Of a DNA stretch of 64,000 bases, positions 29,939 to 39,532 are shown one piece after another (positions within the stretch are counted from its first letter, which is position 1; every line of letters begins with the position of its first letter). Source of the DNA: Bacteroidota bacterium (GTDB taxonomy: Bacteria; Bacteroidota; Bacteroidia; Chitinophagales; Chitinophagaceae); assembly GCA_013285595.1 (NCBI GenBank), contig JABDHF010000002.1, positions 22,304 to 86,303 of the forward strand, in the 5' to 3' direction. Position numbers and translations under genes: made by a program. The notes beneath the pieces were generated by a model. That model was not told the DNA's origin and did not search any database. It saw only the letters and a program-made list of their open reading frames with translations.

Positions 29939-31012
29939 ATGGCGAAGGCAAAGTTAACAACGGAAGACACGCTCTTAAAGTCTGATGGTGGGTTTAAATA
30001 TTTTAAATCATTTTTTCCGCAGCTTAAACTACGTAGTAATGACAATACTAAGTGTATTAGCATTGATAGTCCTTTTCATAATGAAAGACCCAAAAGCCTA
30101 AGTATATATCTACGTTACGGCAAATGGCAATTTAGCGACCATGCCGGGCAAAATTATTGGGGCGATGTCTTCAAGTTTGTTGCTTACACTAAGAAACTTA
30201 ACTACCAAAAAGACTACTATAAAATTCTACAGATAATAAACGAAACTGTTGAAGGACACAACATTCCACAAGAAAGGAGTTCAAATACCAACGAGCAAAT
30301 CTCAATTACATATGCTGGTGACTATACCTGCAAAATTTTATTCAAAAAATATTTTGACGAAATATGCGGTAATCTTTCAAATACACAATTCAAAGTTAAA
30401 TTAGTTGAAAAAGCAAGATTCTTCGATGAAAACGGAGAAGTTATAGAACTTGAAAGCGACCTTAAGGATAACGAGGAAATATATTTTTCATTTGCCAATC
30501 CTTATTCAGAGGTAGAACTAATATACAACCCCAGGCAACAGAAATTCTATTACGCTTGTAAAGATGGTGCATTGCCGACAACATACATATTCGGCTGGTA
30601 CGAAGCATTGATGCACATGAACTTTTCCTATCCTGACGTTGCTGGCAATTTGATCATAACTAATTCCATCGAAAATACACTGCTAATCCAATCTCTTGGC
30701 TTTCCTGCAATTGGGCTAATTGATGATGTACCAGAAGCATCTGCCTACTTATTGGCTGTCGTATTACCACAGTGCAAAAATGCTCGAATATTTTTTGATA
30801 GATCAAGTAAACTTAATCAAGCTGCCAAAAGGCTCTCAAGGCAAACTCGAATACCCATTATTGAATTTAGCCAGGAGATGATGGGGTATGTAGAAGATAT
30901 CACAAATGCAGATAAGACAATGCAGGTGGAGATTTCAGCCTACCACCAATGGATTGATGCTGACCATGTGGGCGAATATTTATCTCAATTTATGAATTAC
31001 ACAGAAATTTAA
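29939..31012 (+). CDS. Primase/Toprim-like protein of an integrative element
   Basis: 'SPFHNERPKSLSIYLRYGKWQFSDHAGQNYWGDVFKFV' resembles a CHC2-type primase N-terminus without the usual Cys ligands; later 'NLIITNSIENTLLIQSLGFPAIGL' Toprim-like. Confidence 0.5.
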   Translation: MAKAKLTTEDTLLKSDGGFKYFKSFFPQLKLRSNDNTKCISIDSPFHNERPKSLSIYLRYGKWQFSDHAGQNYWGDVFKFVAYTKKLNYQKDYYKILQIINETVEGHNIPQERSSNTNEQISITYAGDYTCKILFKKYFDEICGNLSNTQFKVKLVEKARFFDENGEVIELESDLKDNEEIYFSFANPYSEVELIYNPRQQKFYYACKDGALPTTYIFGWYEALMHMNFSYPDVAGNLIITNSIENTLLIQSLGFPAIGLIDDVPEASAYLLAVVLPQCKNARIFFDRSSKLNQAAKRLSRQTRIPIIEFSQEMMGYVEDITNADKTMQVEISAYHQWIDADHVGEYLSQFMNYTEI

Positions 31013-31037
31013 ACAATAGAAAAATCAAGCACTAAAT

Positions 31038-32360
31038 ATGAAAGATCAAAGAATCAATTTCGATTTTGCAGGGAACGGCCCAGCCTTGGATGCGCTTAAC
31101 CTAACAGTGAACAGTAAACATTCGATTCATTTATCTGGTCACACTGGCACCGGCAAAACCACGCTAATTAACAAAATAAAACAAGCAAAATTTGCAATGA
31201 ATAAAAGCGTTGTAGTACTCGCACCGGATTGGCATTCCGCTAATAGGATAAAAGGAGTAAGTATTTCAAGATTTTTCAATTTACAAGACAAAGGAATTAC
31301 ATCAGTGCTTCCGGAAAAATTAGACAAAGTGAAGCATTCATGGGATGATTTAGTATTTATTAGAAATCTAGACTTAATAATTATTTATAAGGTGGAAAAT
31401 GTTTCTGGACAATTGCTTGATATAATGGATTACATGTTGAGAAAGATAAGAGGAAATACTTTGCCCTTCGGTAATATTCAGGTGCTAACTGTGGGTGATC
31501 ATTTTAATTGTGCGCCTCACGCGCTAAAGGACTTCAATGGTAATGATGTTGAAGGCACTAATTTCTTTTCTTCTCGGTCATTCCAATCTCTTAACATGTT
31601 ACATATATGCCTAAGAAAGTGCTATGCAAATATTGACCCATTGCATTTGGAAATCCTTAATGGCATCCGTACAAAAAGAAAGTGCCTCAAATACTTCAAA
31701 ATTCTAAATGAAATTGTAGAAAAAAACAGAAATAAGCAGACAAAAAGAATCCGAGTGACTAAACGGTTAAGTACTGCACAATGGATTAATGAGAATGGGA
31801 TAAAAGAATCGATTTTGAATAGGATAACAGATAGAGGGCGCATCGAGCTTAACTTTCAGGTGTACGCGAGAGAAATAAAACGGCTAAAAAGGTGCTTTTT
31901 TGCTGGTGAGGACGGGGATTACTTTACATATAGATATTCTCAAATTGTTTTCTTGGAAGACGCCGAAGACGGTAGTTATAAAAAAGGAGATATTGGGATT
32001 GTCACGCGTGGTGGTGGTTTCGGCTGCGAACTCGACTTAAGCACTCTACACGTTAAGCTTCGATGGAAAAGGCAAAACGGATATTTGATCCCGCCTCCAG
32101 TTAGAGTTTGTCAGGCGATATATATTTCTGAATGCATCGATGTAAAATTGGAATATGTCGAATTTGAATTGGAGGAAAATGAAATTCATGGTAAAGCACA
32201 CATTGCATTAGCGATGTGTAGAAGTTTAAAAAGTTTGACATTTTCAAGACCATTAAATCTTAATGACGTTACCTCACCAGATCCAATCTTTGCGTTTGAT
32301 GAAATTGTAAAAAGTTCAAAAGCGGCTAATTTAGTGGAACGCGCTTTGTCAGATATTTGA
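31038..32360 (+). CDS. Pif1/RecD-like P-loop protein with degenerate helicase motifs
   Basis: Walker A 'GHTGTGKTTLI'; Pif1-like 'LLDIMDYMLRKIRGNTLPFGNIQVLTVGD' and 'AHIALAMCRSLKSLTFSRPLN'; the expected DE box reads 'IIYKVEN'. Confidence 0.65.
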   Translation: MKDQRINFDFAGNGPALDALNLTVNSKHSIHLSGHTGTGKTTLINKIKQAKFAMNKSVVVLAPDWHSANRIKGVSISRFFNLQDKGITSVLPEKLDKVKHSWDDLVFIRNLDLIIIYKVENVSGQLLDIMDYMLRKIRGNTLPFGNIQVLTVGDHFNCAPHALKDFNGNDVEGTNFFSSRSFQSLNMLHICLRKCYANIDPLHLEILNGIRTKRKCLKYFKILNEIVEKNRNKQTKRIRVTKRLSTAQWINENGIKESILNRITDRGRIELNFQVYAREIKRLKRCFFAGEDGDYFTYRYSQIVFLEDAEDGSYKKGDIGIVTRGGGFGCELDLSTLHVKLRWKRQNGYLIPPPVRVCQAIYISECIDVKLEYVEFELEENEIHGKAHIALAMCRSLKSLTFSRPLNLNDVTSPDPIFAFDEIVKSSKAANLVERALSDI

Positions 32361-32597
32361 AAATAGCACAATCCTTATTCTCACTTTTTCAGGTACTGTT
32401 ATTTACAACTTGAAGAACAGCACCTAAACATTCTATTGCCATTCGCTGCAAAAGAGTAACATGAAAAACATGCATTCTGCCGATTCTATATCGCGAGAGA
32501 TTAAATTCAATAGACAGAATTTCATTTTGGAATAATTACAAAAGACTAAGTTGAAAAATACTTTTTTGATTTTTCTTTACCACTATATTATATACTA

Positions 32598-32682
32598 TAT
32601 AGTTAACAATATAGTTACAATATTGTTTTTTTAAAAAAACTATATAGTTAGAACAATATAGTTATTGTTTACAATATAATTA
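32598..32682. repeat. Cluster of TATAGTTA direct repeats in AT-rich intergenic DNA
   Basis: TATAGTTA at 32598, 32610, 32643 and 32657, variant TATAATTA at 32675. Confidence 0.7.
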
Positions 32683-33150
32683 GTGGATTTCTCAAAAAAA
32701 TCGAAGAAAGATAGTGATGTACATGTTTGCACTTGCATAAAATGACATCTTACTATTATCTCTTGCATTCTATAAAAAGAGTAATCAAAGAAATAGTGTT
32801 CCTGCTCATTTTACGATTTGAGTTTACTCTTCTGTAATGATAATTTCAAAGTATGAGCTTTCCTCTGCTTGATAAGTGTTAAAACGTTTGGATTAGGCAC
32901 TAAGCGTCCCCACCTTTGCATAATAATTTGCGATTGCTATAACTTACTTTGGCAGATAGGGCCGATTTTTGACGTAAAAAAAGTGATCTTCTGCGCCCAG
33001 GTATGCAGTCTGCTTCAAATCTTTGTTATAGCTCATTGAATATTCTTAGTAGTGATGCTCTGCTGTATCGGCATAAGCTGTATTTTGAAATTAAAAGTAC
33101 AAATTGTAATTATGTAGTCACATGACAGGTCATCTTACCCCTTAAAAGTA

Positions 33151-33798
33151 TTGATCATGCCACGAATTAAGAAAAGAGTAGAATATCACCACCAACCAAG
33201 CACACACGAAATTCTATTGTGTCTTGAATCAATGCCCAAATGGGTTGACATACTGTTGGAAAATTCGGACAAAGCATACTGCACGTTTGTCAAGTGGTAT
33301 GCAGATAATGATTTTTTTAAGGAAAGAACTGATAGGGTAACGGTAAAACAGTTATCGAAAGATTACGGTAAGGCTGATACAGTCAAAATAACCAAATGGA
33401 TAGCGGAGGTATATAACGACATTTTGGACTTGCACATTGAAAAGCCGCAGGTATTTAAGGAAGAAAAAGGAATTAGACAAAACTTCTATTGCAAAAACAA
33501 TGATGATTCGGCGTCAATCACCATGTATCTCCCGGTGGTTCCGAGAATGTACGAAGAATTAAAAATTCCTTTTCTGAAAGGAAAACTAGGAGTGGATTTC
33601 TTTTGGGTCTGTAAAGTAAATTATGAAATTGAAAATGATGAATTATTGATAACAGTATGGCTGCGGGGCGGATTTGCGAATCAATACAGGGACACGCTTT
33701 TACAACGAGCCGAATTTGAGCGAGTAATTAGCTTCTATGAGCGGTACACTAAACATGACTATGAGCTTGACGATGAATTGCGGCAATGGTATAAGTAA
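33151..33798 (+). CDS. Hypothetical protein
   Basis: 215-aa intact ORF; no family recognised. Confidence 0.6.
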   Translation: MIMPRIKKRVEYHHQPSTHEILLCLESMPKWVDILLENSDKAYCTFVKWYADNDFFKERTDRVTVKQLSKDYGKADTVKITKWIAEVYNDILDLHIEKPQVFKEEKGIRQNFYCKNNDDSASITMYLPVVPRMYEELKIPFLKGKLGVDFFWVCKVNYEIENDELLITVWLRGGFANQYRDTLLQRAEFERVISFYERYTKHDYELDDELRQWYK

Positions 33799-34106
33799 TG
33801 ACGATAATCCCTCCCATGTATTATAATTTCATAGGTAATATTTCATTTAAGCTAATCTTTGTTTTAAACAAGAAATTGGCAGAAGTAAGGCAATACTATG
33901 ATTTTAGCACTTTCGGACGTTTAAACACAAGATAATCGCGCGTTTTGCATGTTTTTATAGTTTTACAAGACACTGGACAAAATACGGATTAAAAAACATT
34001 GTGAATGTGGAATTAAAGACAGAATTTTATGATTGAAAATAATCATCAAGAACAATGACATAGATATAAGATATTGATATAAAGATTTTGCATTTAGCAA
34101 ACTATC

Positions 34107-34225
34107 CTCGCCTCTGAAAGGTCGAAAATTCAAGTGCAACGAGGGAAGTGGGCAAGTGCTCAGGCGTGGGCTTGGGCTTTGCTTCACTTTCGTTGCACAG
34201 GGATTCGACCCCCTCAGAGACGGAG
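34107..34225. repeat. ~115-bp GC-rich imperfect inverted repeat (large hairpin)
   Basis: Left arm CTCTGA..GGTCGAA..GTGCAACGA..AGTG pairs with right arm CACT..TCGTTGCAC..TTCGACC..TCAGAG. Confidence 0.75.
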
Positions 34226-34285
34226 TGAATGCTAAGGTTCCAAGCCTGTTTGTTTTACCCAACGCACAAAACAAAACACCTGAGT

Positions 34286-34903
34286 ATGAAAAACCGGATC
34301 AACTATAAAATAGGGTCGATTTTTATTGCGTCGATAATATTTTTTTGTTTTCAAAATTGCAATTCATACAACAACAATGAGAACATTGACTCCTTGAAAA
34401 ATCAAAAAGGAGAATTTAAATATGAATGGATTCCCGATAAAAAAGATGATTTTCAGATCGACTATCAGGAATATGGTGATAGAAAGCTCTATCCTCATCT
34501 AATAAAATATATAATAGAAGGAAAAATTAAAAACAACACTTGCAACATTTATAAAAAGGCGAAGTTGACATTAATTTTATTATTCGAGCTCGAAAATGGC
34601 AAGATGTTATCAGGGGATGATGTGAATTATTCTAAGATGTTTGGGGGGTGTAATGATTTTACTATCTGGTCTAACTGGAAGCCATCAGAAGAAACAATAA
34701 TTTCAGATTTACATTCCTGTTCTTTTTCCACCGAATACATAGATTATCCGATAAAAAGAGCCATAATACAATGCCGGATAGAGTTAGTCGATCAGATTAA
34801 CGGAACAAACGAAACAATAATCAATTCACAAAATGATGTAACCGACAAATGGCAGGGTATTGTATCAAAAGTTAAAAAAGATGCTAAAGGAATACATAAA
34901 TGA
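34286..34903 (+). CDS. Putative lipoprotein
   Basis: From MKNRINYKIGSIFIASIIFFCFQNCNS: hydrophobic signal and lipobox-like Cys; internal start preferred to 34229. Confidence 0.6.
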   Translation: MKNRINYKIGSIFIASIIFFCFQNCNSYNNNENIDSLKNQKGEFKYEWIPDKKDDFQIDYQEYGDRKLYPHLIKYIIEGKIKNNTCNIYKKAKLTLILLFELENGKMLSGDDVNYSKMFGGCNDFTIWSNWKPSEETIISDLHSCSFSTEYIDYPIKRAIIQCRIELVDQINGTNETIINSQNDVTDKWQGIVSKVKKDAKGIHK

Positions 34904-35200
34904 CTTTGTGGGTCTTGTTGAATAATTGCAAATTGGTCTTGACCTTTAGTCCATCAACATAGCATGACTGTATTAATAGGAGGTCATGTTGTATTTTGTT
35001 TCTAGCTTTATTTTGAGACGATTTTTTCCTCCTTTATCAATCAAAAACCACTGAAAACTAAAGCTGGGATGATTAACGAGAAGGCGCCTTCGAGTTAATT
35101 TATTTTTCCAAGAATAGCACTCCATTCTTTTTTTTTGCTATATATTAGCCGCTATTTTGTATTTTCTATTGCAAACGGTAACATTAACTCGCAGGTTATT

Positions 35201-36679
35201 ATGGCACAAGAATTCATTAAAGCTGCTGCCGATATTTTACGAGACCATGGAGAGCCTTTGCTTGTAAAAGACATTTATCATCTTGCCCTTGAAAAACAGA
35301 TATTAAAATCGGGAGGAAAAACTCCTGTTAATACTCTTAGGGCAAGGCTATCAGAGCATATTCGAAGAGAAAAAGAAGCATCACTATTTAAGCGTATTAG
35401 TCCAAATAGATTTGCTCTTAGAGAATGGGATCAATTTACAGAATATAAGGCTCCTCCTTTTGACAAGAATAGAAGTAAGGAAGTAGTTGTTTGCATTACT
35501 CAAGAACTAGTTGACAAGAACGGTCGCTTTTTTGGATTCTCAACTCGATTTCAGCCATACTTGAAGGATCTGGAAGACACAGCTAATATCTTGTTGATTA
35601 ATCGCGAGGAGGCGAAAAATAGGACTGATATTAAGCAACTCGTTTCTTATGTACTTATTAGAGATGCCCAAGGGAGGATCTTATCATTCGTTAGGGGAAG
35701 CTATGGCCAAAAGGAGAGCCTATTATTAGGAGTCTTATGCATTGGATTTGGCGGCCATGTTAATAATAAAGACATTGATTTATTTACTGAAGATGCTGGC
35801 GTTTCAAATTCTGCCAGAAGGGAAATATATGAGGAAATTAAGGGGTTAGTAATTCAGAACTTAGCTTGTGTTGGTGTTATCAATGATGATTCATCGCCTT
35901 TAGGTTTGAACCATTTTGCTTTTGTCTACGAGGCTAAGCTGCCTAAATGCTTTCCTATAGAAAAGATACATAAAGAGAAAGCGATTAGCAAAGTAAAACT
36001 TTTAGATCCCTATGAGGCATGGGAGAAGTTTCATGAAATGGAATTCTGGTCGCAATTACTCATGAAGAAATTTATACCGAAGCCAGACAGCTACATTCCG
36101 GTATTTGTAAAGGATAAGACAGGACGGTACCATAATGCGCCGTTGGCAATAGTGGGCGAAGTTGGTTGCGGAAAGTCTGAAGCAGCAAGGTTTATGTCAA
36201 ATAGATATGACATGCCAATAGTTTCTACTCGGCAGTGTATTGCCAAGCTTATCAGAGAACCAGATTTTGGCGTTGGAGATCGACAAAAGTTTCAGATAAA
36301 ATCGTTAAAGTTTATTTCACAACCAGATGGAATAAAGAAGCTTGCAGAGAAAATTATTAAAGAAGTCAGGCGTTGTAAAGTGTCCAATGTAATTATCGAT
36401 GGAATAAGAAATGTTGAAACATACGACTATCTAAAAAATGAATTGCCCAATCTGAATCTGATGTATATAGATGTACCACGTGACACCGCATTGGGTTTAT
36501 TCACAAATAGGAGTAGAAATCGCAATGTTAGCATTAACGAATTTAGGCAAGCACGTGATCATCAGGTGGAAAAAGAAATAATACTATTCAAGACAAGAGC
36601 AGATATATATCTTTTCAACGGCGGTACGTTGGGTGACCTAACAAAAACAATAAAAAAATGGTGGGATGAAGCAGAATAA
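35201..36679 (+). CDS. HARE-HTH, Nudix-like and P-loop (nucleotide kinase-like) fusion protein
   Basis: N-terminus 'MAQEFIKAAADILRDHGEPLLVKDIYHLALEKQIL' (HARE-HTH-like); 'GGHVNNKDIDLFTEDAGVSNSARREIYEEIKGLV' (Nudix-box-like); 'AIVGEVGCGKSEAARFMSNRY' and 'NVIIDGIRNVETYDYL' (kinase). Confidence 0.75.
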   Translation: MAQEFIKAAADILRDHGEPLLVKDIYHLALEKQILKSGGKTPVNTLRARLSEHIRREKEASLFKRISPNRFALREWDQFTEYKAPPFDKNRSKEVVVCITQELVDKNGRFFGFSTRFQPYLKDLEDTANILLINREEAKNRTDIKQLVSYVLIRDAQGRILSFVRGSYGQKESLLLGVLCIGFGGHVNNKDIDLFTEDAGVSNSARREIYEEIKGLVIQNLACVGVINDDSSPLGLNHFAFVYEAKLPKCFPIEKIHKEKAISKVKLLDPYEAWEKFHEMEFWSQLLMKKFIPKPDSYIPVFVKDKTGRYHNAPLAIVGEVGCGKSEAARFMSNRYDMPIVSTRQCIAKLIREPDFGVGDRQKFQIKSLKFISQPDGIKKLAEKIIKEVRRCKVSNVIIDGIRNVETYDYLKNELPNLNLMYIDVPRDTALGLFTNRSRNRNVSINEFRQARDHQVEKEIILFKTRADIYLFNGGTLGDLTKTIKKWWDEAE

Positions 36680-37304
36680 ACACAAATACCAAGAAGAGTA
36701 TGAAAACACTGTCGGGCTATTTTGGGATAACAAGCCTGCAAAGTATGTTCGGCTATTTACTGAAACAATACAAAATGATTTGTCTAACTGGAAAGTTCTA
36801 GACCTTGGTGCTGGCGAGGGTAAGAATGCAGTATTCTTAGCGGGATTAGGTGGTAGAATAACAGCAGTTGACATATCGTCAGTGGCTTTATCAAAATTTC
36901 ATTTGCAGCCCAATTACGATAATTACAAGAATAATATAAATAGAGTAAATTGCAATATTTTAGATGTTGCGTTTGAAGAGTTGAGCTTTGATTTGATTAT
37001 CGCTTATGGAATACTTCATTGTCTGTCCGATAAAGAGGAAATAAAGCGGTTTGTTCAGCGGCTAAAAAAATGGGGCAAGAGTGGCAGTTACTTTATCGGA
37101 GCGACATTTACTGACGCTATTCCACCTCCAAGCATTCAAGATTACTTGGGCATTGAGGCCTTTCTTTCAGCAGGCGAGTTTGAAGAGTTATTTGGGGATT
37201 GGAGTGTTGTTTGTAGTGAAGATGCGATAATCACTGAAAGTCACCCCACCTCGGGACTATCTCATCAGCATTCAATAACTAGACTTATAGCCAAAAAAAT
37301 ATGA
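36666..37304 (+). CDS. Class I SAM-dependent methyltransferase
   Basis: 'WKVLDLGAGEGKNAVFLAGLGGRITAVDIS'; start overlaps the previous gene by 14 nt. Confidence 0.85.
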   Translation: MKQNKHKYQEEYENTVGLFWDNKPAKYVRLFTETIQNDLSNWKVLDLGAGEGKNAVFLAGLGGRITAVDISSVALSKFHLQPNYDNYKNNINRVNCNILDVAFEELSFDLIIAYGILHCLSDKEEIKRFVQRLKKWGKSGSYFIGATFTDAIPPPSIQDYLGIEAFLSAGEFEELFGDWSVVCSEDAIITESHPTSGLSHQHSITRLIAKKI

Positions 37305-38125
37305 CAATGCCACACTCTGAGGAAATTCAAAAAGCAAATCAAGAAGGCCGGTTAATACCGTTCGTAGGGTCTGGTTTTTCCAAACCACTTGGTTTGCCTG
37401 ACTGGCGTGGGCTTATTGCTCAGGTTGCCGAGAAAGTTGGATATGAGTCTGATCTTTTTTTTCTACACGGCAGCTACCCTCAACTTTTAGAATATTTGAG
37501 CAGGTATCACCAACATGAATGGAATGAATTTGTTCATAACATGACTGTGAAATTCGATTCCGAGGATGCAGTCCAAAAACGAAAAAAATCACCTACACAC
37601 ATAGCTTTAACGCAGTTGAACGTTAAAACAATTTACACAACAAATTACGATACTCATATTGAGAGTTGTTTGCGTGATAGTGGTAAATGCGTACGAGAGT
37701 ATGCAAGTCTTGCAGACTTTGTCCGGGCAGAAGACAAATCAATTGAATGCGAGGTAATCAAATTTCATGGAACATTGGTCGACCCTTCAACCCTTGTCTT
37801 AACGGAAAGTCAGTATTTCGATAGGATGTCATTAGAAGAGGCTGTGGATCAGCGCTTGAGGTCTGATTTATTAAGCAACAGTTTCTTATTTATGGGATAT
37901 AGTTTCAACGATACCAATATTAGATACATCTGGTATAAAATAAATAAGCTGAAAAGTCTGCAGAATAGGGCTTCTGGATTTACTTTAAGACCTTCATATT
38001 TTGTCACTTTCGGTAACGAGCCTATCCAATCGGAACTTCTGAAAAAGTGGGACATAATCACGATCAATCTTGACCCTGTTGACCCCACAAATAGCCTTGC
38101 TGACTTTCTAAATCAAATAAAATGA
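37301..38125 (+). CDS. SIR2-like domain protein
   Basis: 'IPFVGSGFSKPLGLPDWRGLI', 'TIYTTNYDTHIE', 'EVIKFHGTLVDPSTLVLTESQY', 'FLFMGYSFNDTNIRYI'. Confidence 0.88.
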   Translation: MTMPHSEEIQKANQEGRLIPFVGSGFSKPLGLPDWRGLIAQVAEKVGYESDLFFLHGSYPQLLEYLSRYHQHEWNEFVHNMTVKFDSEDAVQKRKKSPTHIALTQLNVKTIYTTNYDTHIESCLRDSGKCVREYASLADFVRAEDKSIECEVIKFHGTLVDPSTLVLTESQYFDRMSLEEAVDQRLRSDLLSNSFLFMGYSFNDTNIRYIWYKINKLKSLQNRASGFTLRPSYFVTFGNEPIQSELLKKWDIITINLDPVDPTNSLADFLNQIK

Positions 38126-38682
38126 CACAACTCTATTTTAATACGGTCAACAAAAATAAAATGGCGGAAATAACTGCTATTTTTTCAGATGTTGATGTGG
38201 AAATAAAATTTTTGGAGTATGATATTCAAGAAGTATTGTCTCATGACCTGAAAACTGTGATTCAGGCAAAAGCAGCAGAAGCATACAAAGCATGTAGAGT
38301 TCCTGTCATTGTGGAGCATGGTGCATTATGTGTTGAATACTTTAATAATTTTCCTGGGGCCTTATCTAAACCAATGTGGGACTTGATGAATGCGAAAATC
38401 TGCAAATTAATTCCGCATGGAGAAACAAGAATTGCATCTGTGTATTCGGGCGTGTGTTATTGTGACGGCAAAATCAGAAAGTCCTTCATTGAAAAAACAG
38501 AAGGAACAATAGCTATTGATGGAAGGGGAACTTTAGGATTTCAATTTGATCCAATTTTTATTCCAAATGGAGCGACATTAACTTATGCTGAAATGGCACT
38601 TGATGAAAAACTAAAACATTCGCAGGCAGTAAAGGCATATAACATGTTAAAAAAAGAACTTAGACTAAGCAAAAAAAAATAA
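38122..38682 (+). CDS. Non-canonical purine NTP pyrophosphatase-like (HAM1/RdgB family)
   Basis: 'LYFNTVNKNKMAEITAIF', 'VIVEHGALCVEYFNNFPGALSKPM', 'LGFQFDPIFIPNG'. Confidence 0.82.
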   Translation: MTQLYFNTVNKNKMAEITAIFSDVDVEIKFLEYDIQEVLSHDLKTVIQAKAAEAYKACRVPVIVEHGALCVEYFNNFPGALSKPMWDLMNAKICKLIPHGETRIASVYSGVCYCDGKIRKSFIEKTEGTIAIDGRGTLGFQFDPIFIPNGATLTYAEMALDEKLKHSQAVKAYNMLKKELRLSKKK

Positions 38683-38686
38683 AAGA

Positions 38687-39532
38687 TTGGAAAAGAAAAG
38701 CACAGCAGAAATCAAGGGAACAAAAGCAAAGCCATTTTTACGATGGGCAGGAGGTAAAAAATGGTTACAAAAGCATTTAAATTCATTACTACCCACATCC
38801 GGCTTTAATAATTATCATGAACCATTTTTGGGTGGAGGGGCTATGTTTTTTTCCTTACAGCCATCAAATAAAGCATTTTTATCTGATCTCAATAATGATT
38901 TGATTGCAACTTATCAGACTTTAAAAATAGATGCGTCTGAAGTAATTAAAGAGCTAAAAAAATACAAAAATGAAGAAGATTTTTATTATGAAATAAGAGA
39001 TAAGAAATATAGGAACTCAGCTCGTTTGGCTGCGAAATTCATATACCTAAATCAAACTTCTTTCAATGGTATTTACAGAGTAAATCTAAGGGGCGAATAT
39101 AACGTTCCATTTGGCTATCGAACAAAGGACTTTGTTGAAACGGAGAATTTACTATCAGTAAGCAAAACCTTAAAATCTGCGACAATCTTTAATGGCGATT
39201 TTGAATTGGCAACAGACAACATAAAAAAGAAGGATCTGGTTTTTTTAGACCCACCTTACACAGTTTCACACAATGACAATGGCTTCATAAAATATAACCA
39301 AAAGCTGTTTTCGTTAGAAGACCAATACAGATTGAGTAAGTTAATTGATGTCGTTAAATCGAAGGGGGCATACTACATACTAACAAATGCGGCACATGTG
39401 GCTATTGATGAAATTTTTGAGAAAGGAGACAGGAAATTAGAATTGAGTCGAGCTAATTTGATAGGAGGTACTAATGCACAACGTGGCCATACCAAAGAAT
39501 TTATTTTCACTAATATTGAAAACGAATTATGA
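38687..39532 (+). CDS. Dam-like DNA adenine methyltransferase (D12 class)
   Basis: 'KPFLRWAGGKKWLQKHL', 'YHEPFLGGGAMFFSL', 'LVFLDPPYT'. Confidence 0.92.
   Translation: MEKKSTAEIKGTKAKPFLRWAGGKKWLQKHLNSLLPTSGFNNYHEPFLGGGAMFFSLQPSNKAFLSDLNNDLIATYQTLKIDASEVIKELKKYKNEEDFYYEIRDKKYRNSARLAAKFIYLNQTSFNGIYRVNLRGEYNVPFGYRTKDFVETENLLSVSKTLKSATIFNGDFELATDNIKKKDLVFLDPPYTVSHNDNGFIKYNQKLFSLEDQYRLSKLIDVVKSKGAYYILTNAAHVAIDEIFEKGDRKLELSRANLIGGTNAQRGHTKEFIFTNIENEL

Noticed and set aside
29939-31012. Claiming the primase-like protein is degenerate like its Pif1-like neighbour
   Set aside because: The lack of zinc Cys may be normal for this Bacteroidota subfamily; cannot decide without alignment.
34107-34225. 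tRNA or tmRNA gene
   Set aside because: Only a T-arm-like segment is visible; no acceptor stem, D-arm or anticodon arm could be assembled by eye.
33963-34274. 103-aa minus-strand ORF
   Set aside because: Translates the large hairpin ('RGSNPCATKVKQS'); no protein family, overlaps lipoprotein upstream region.
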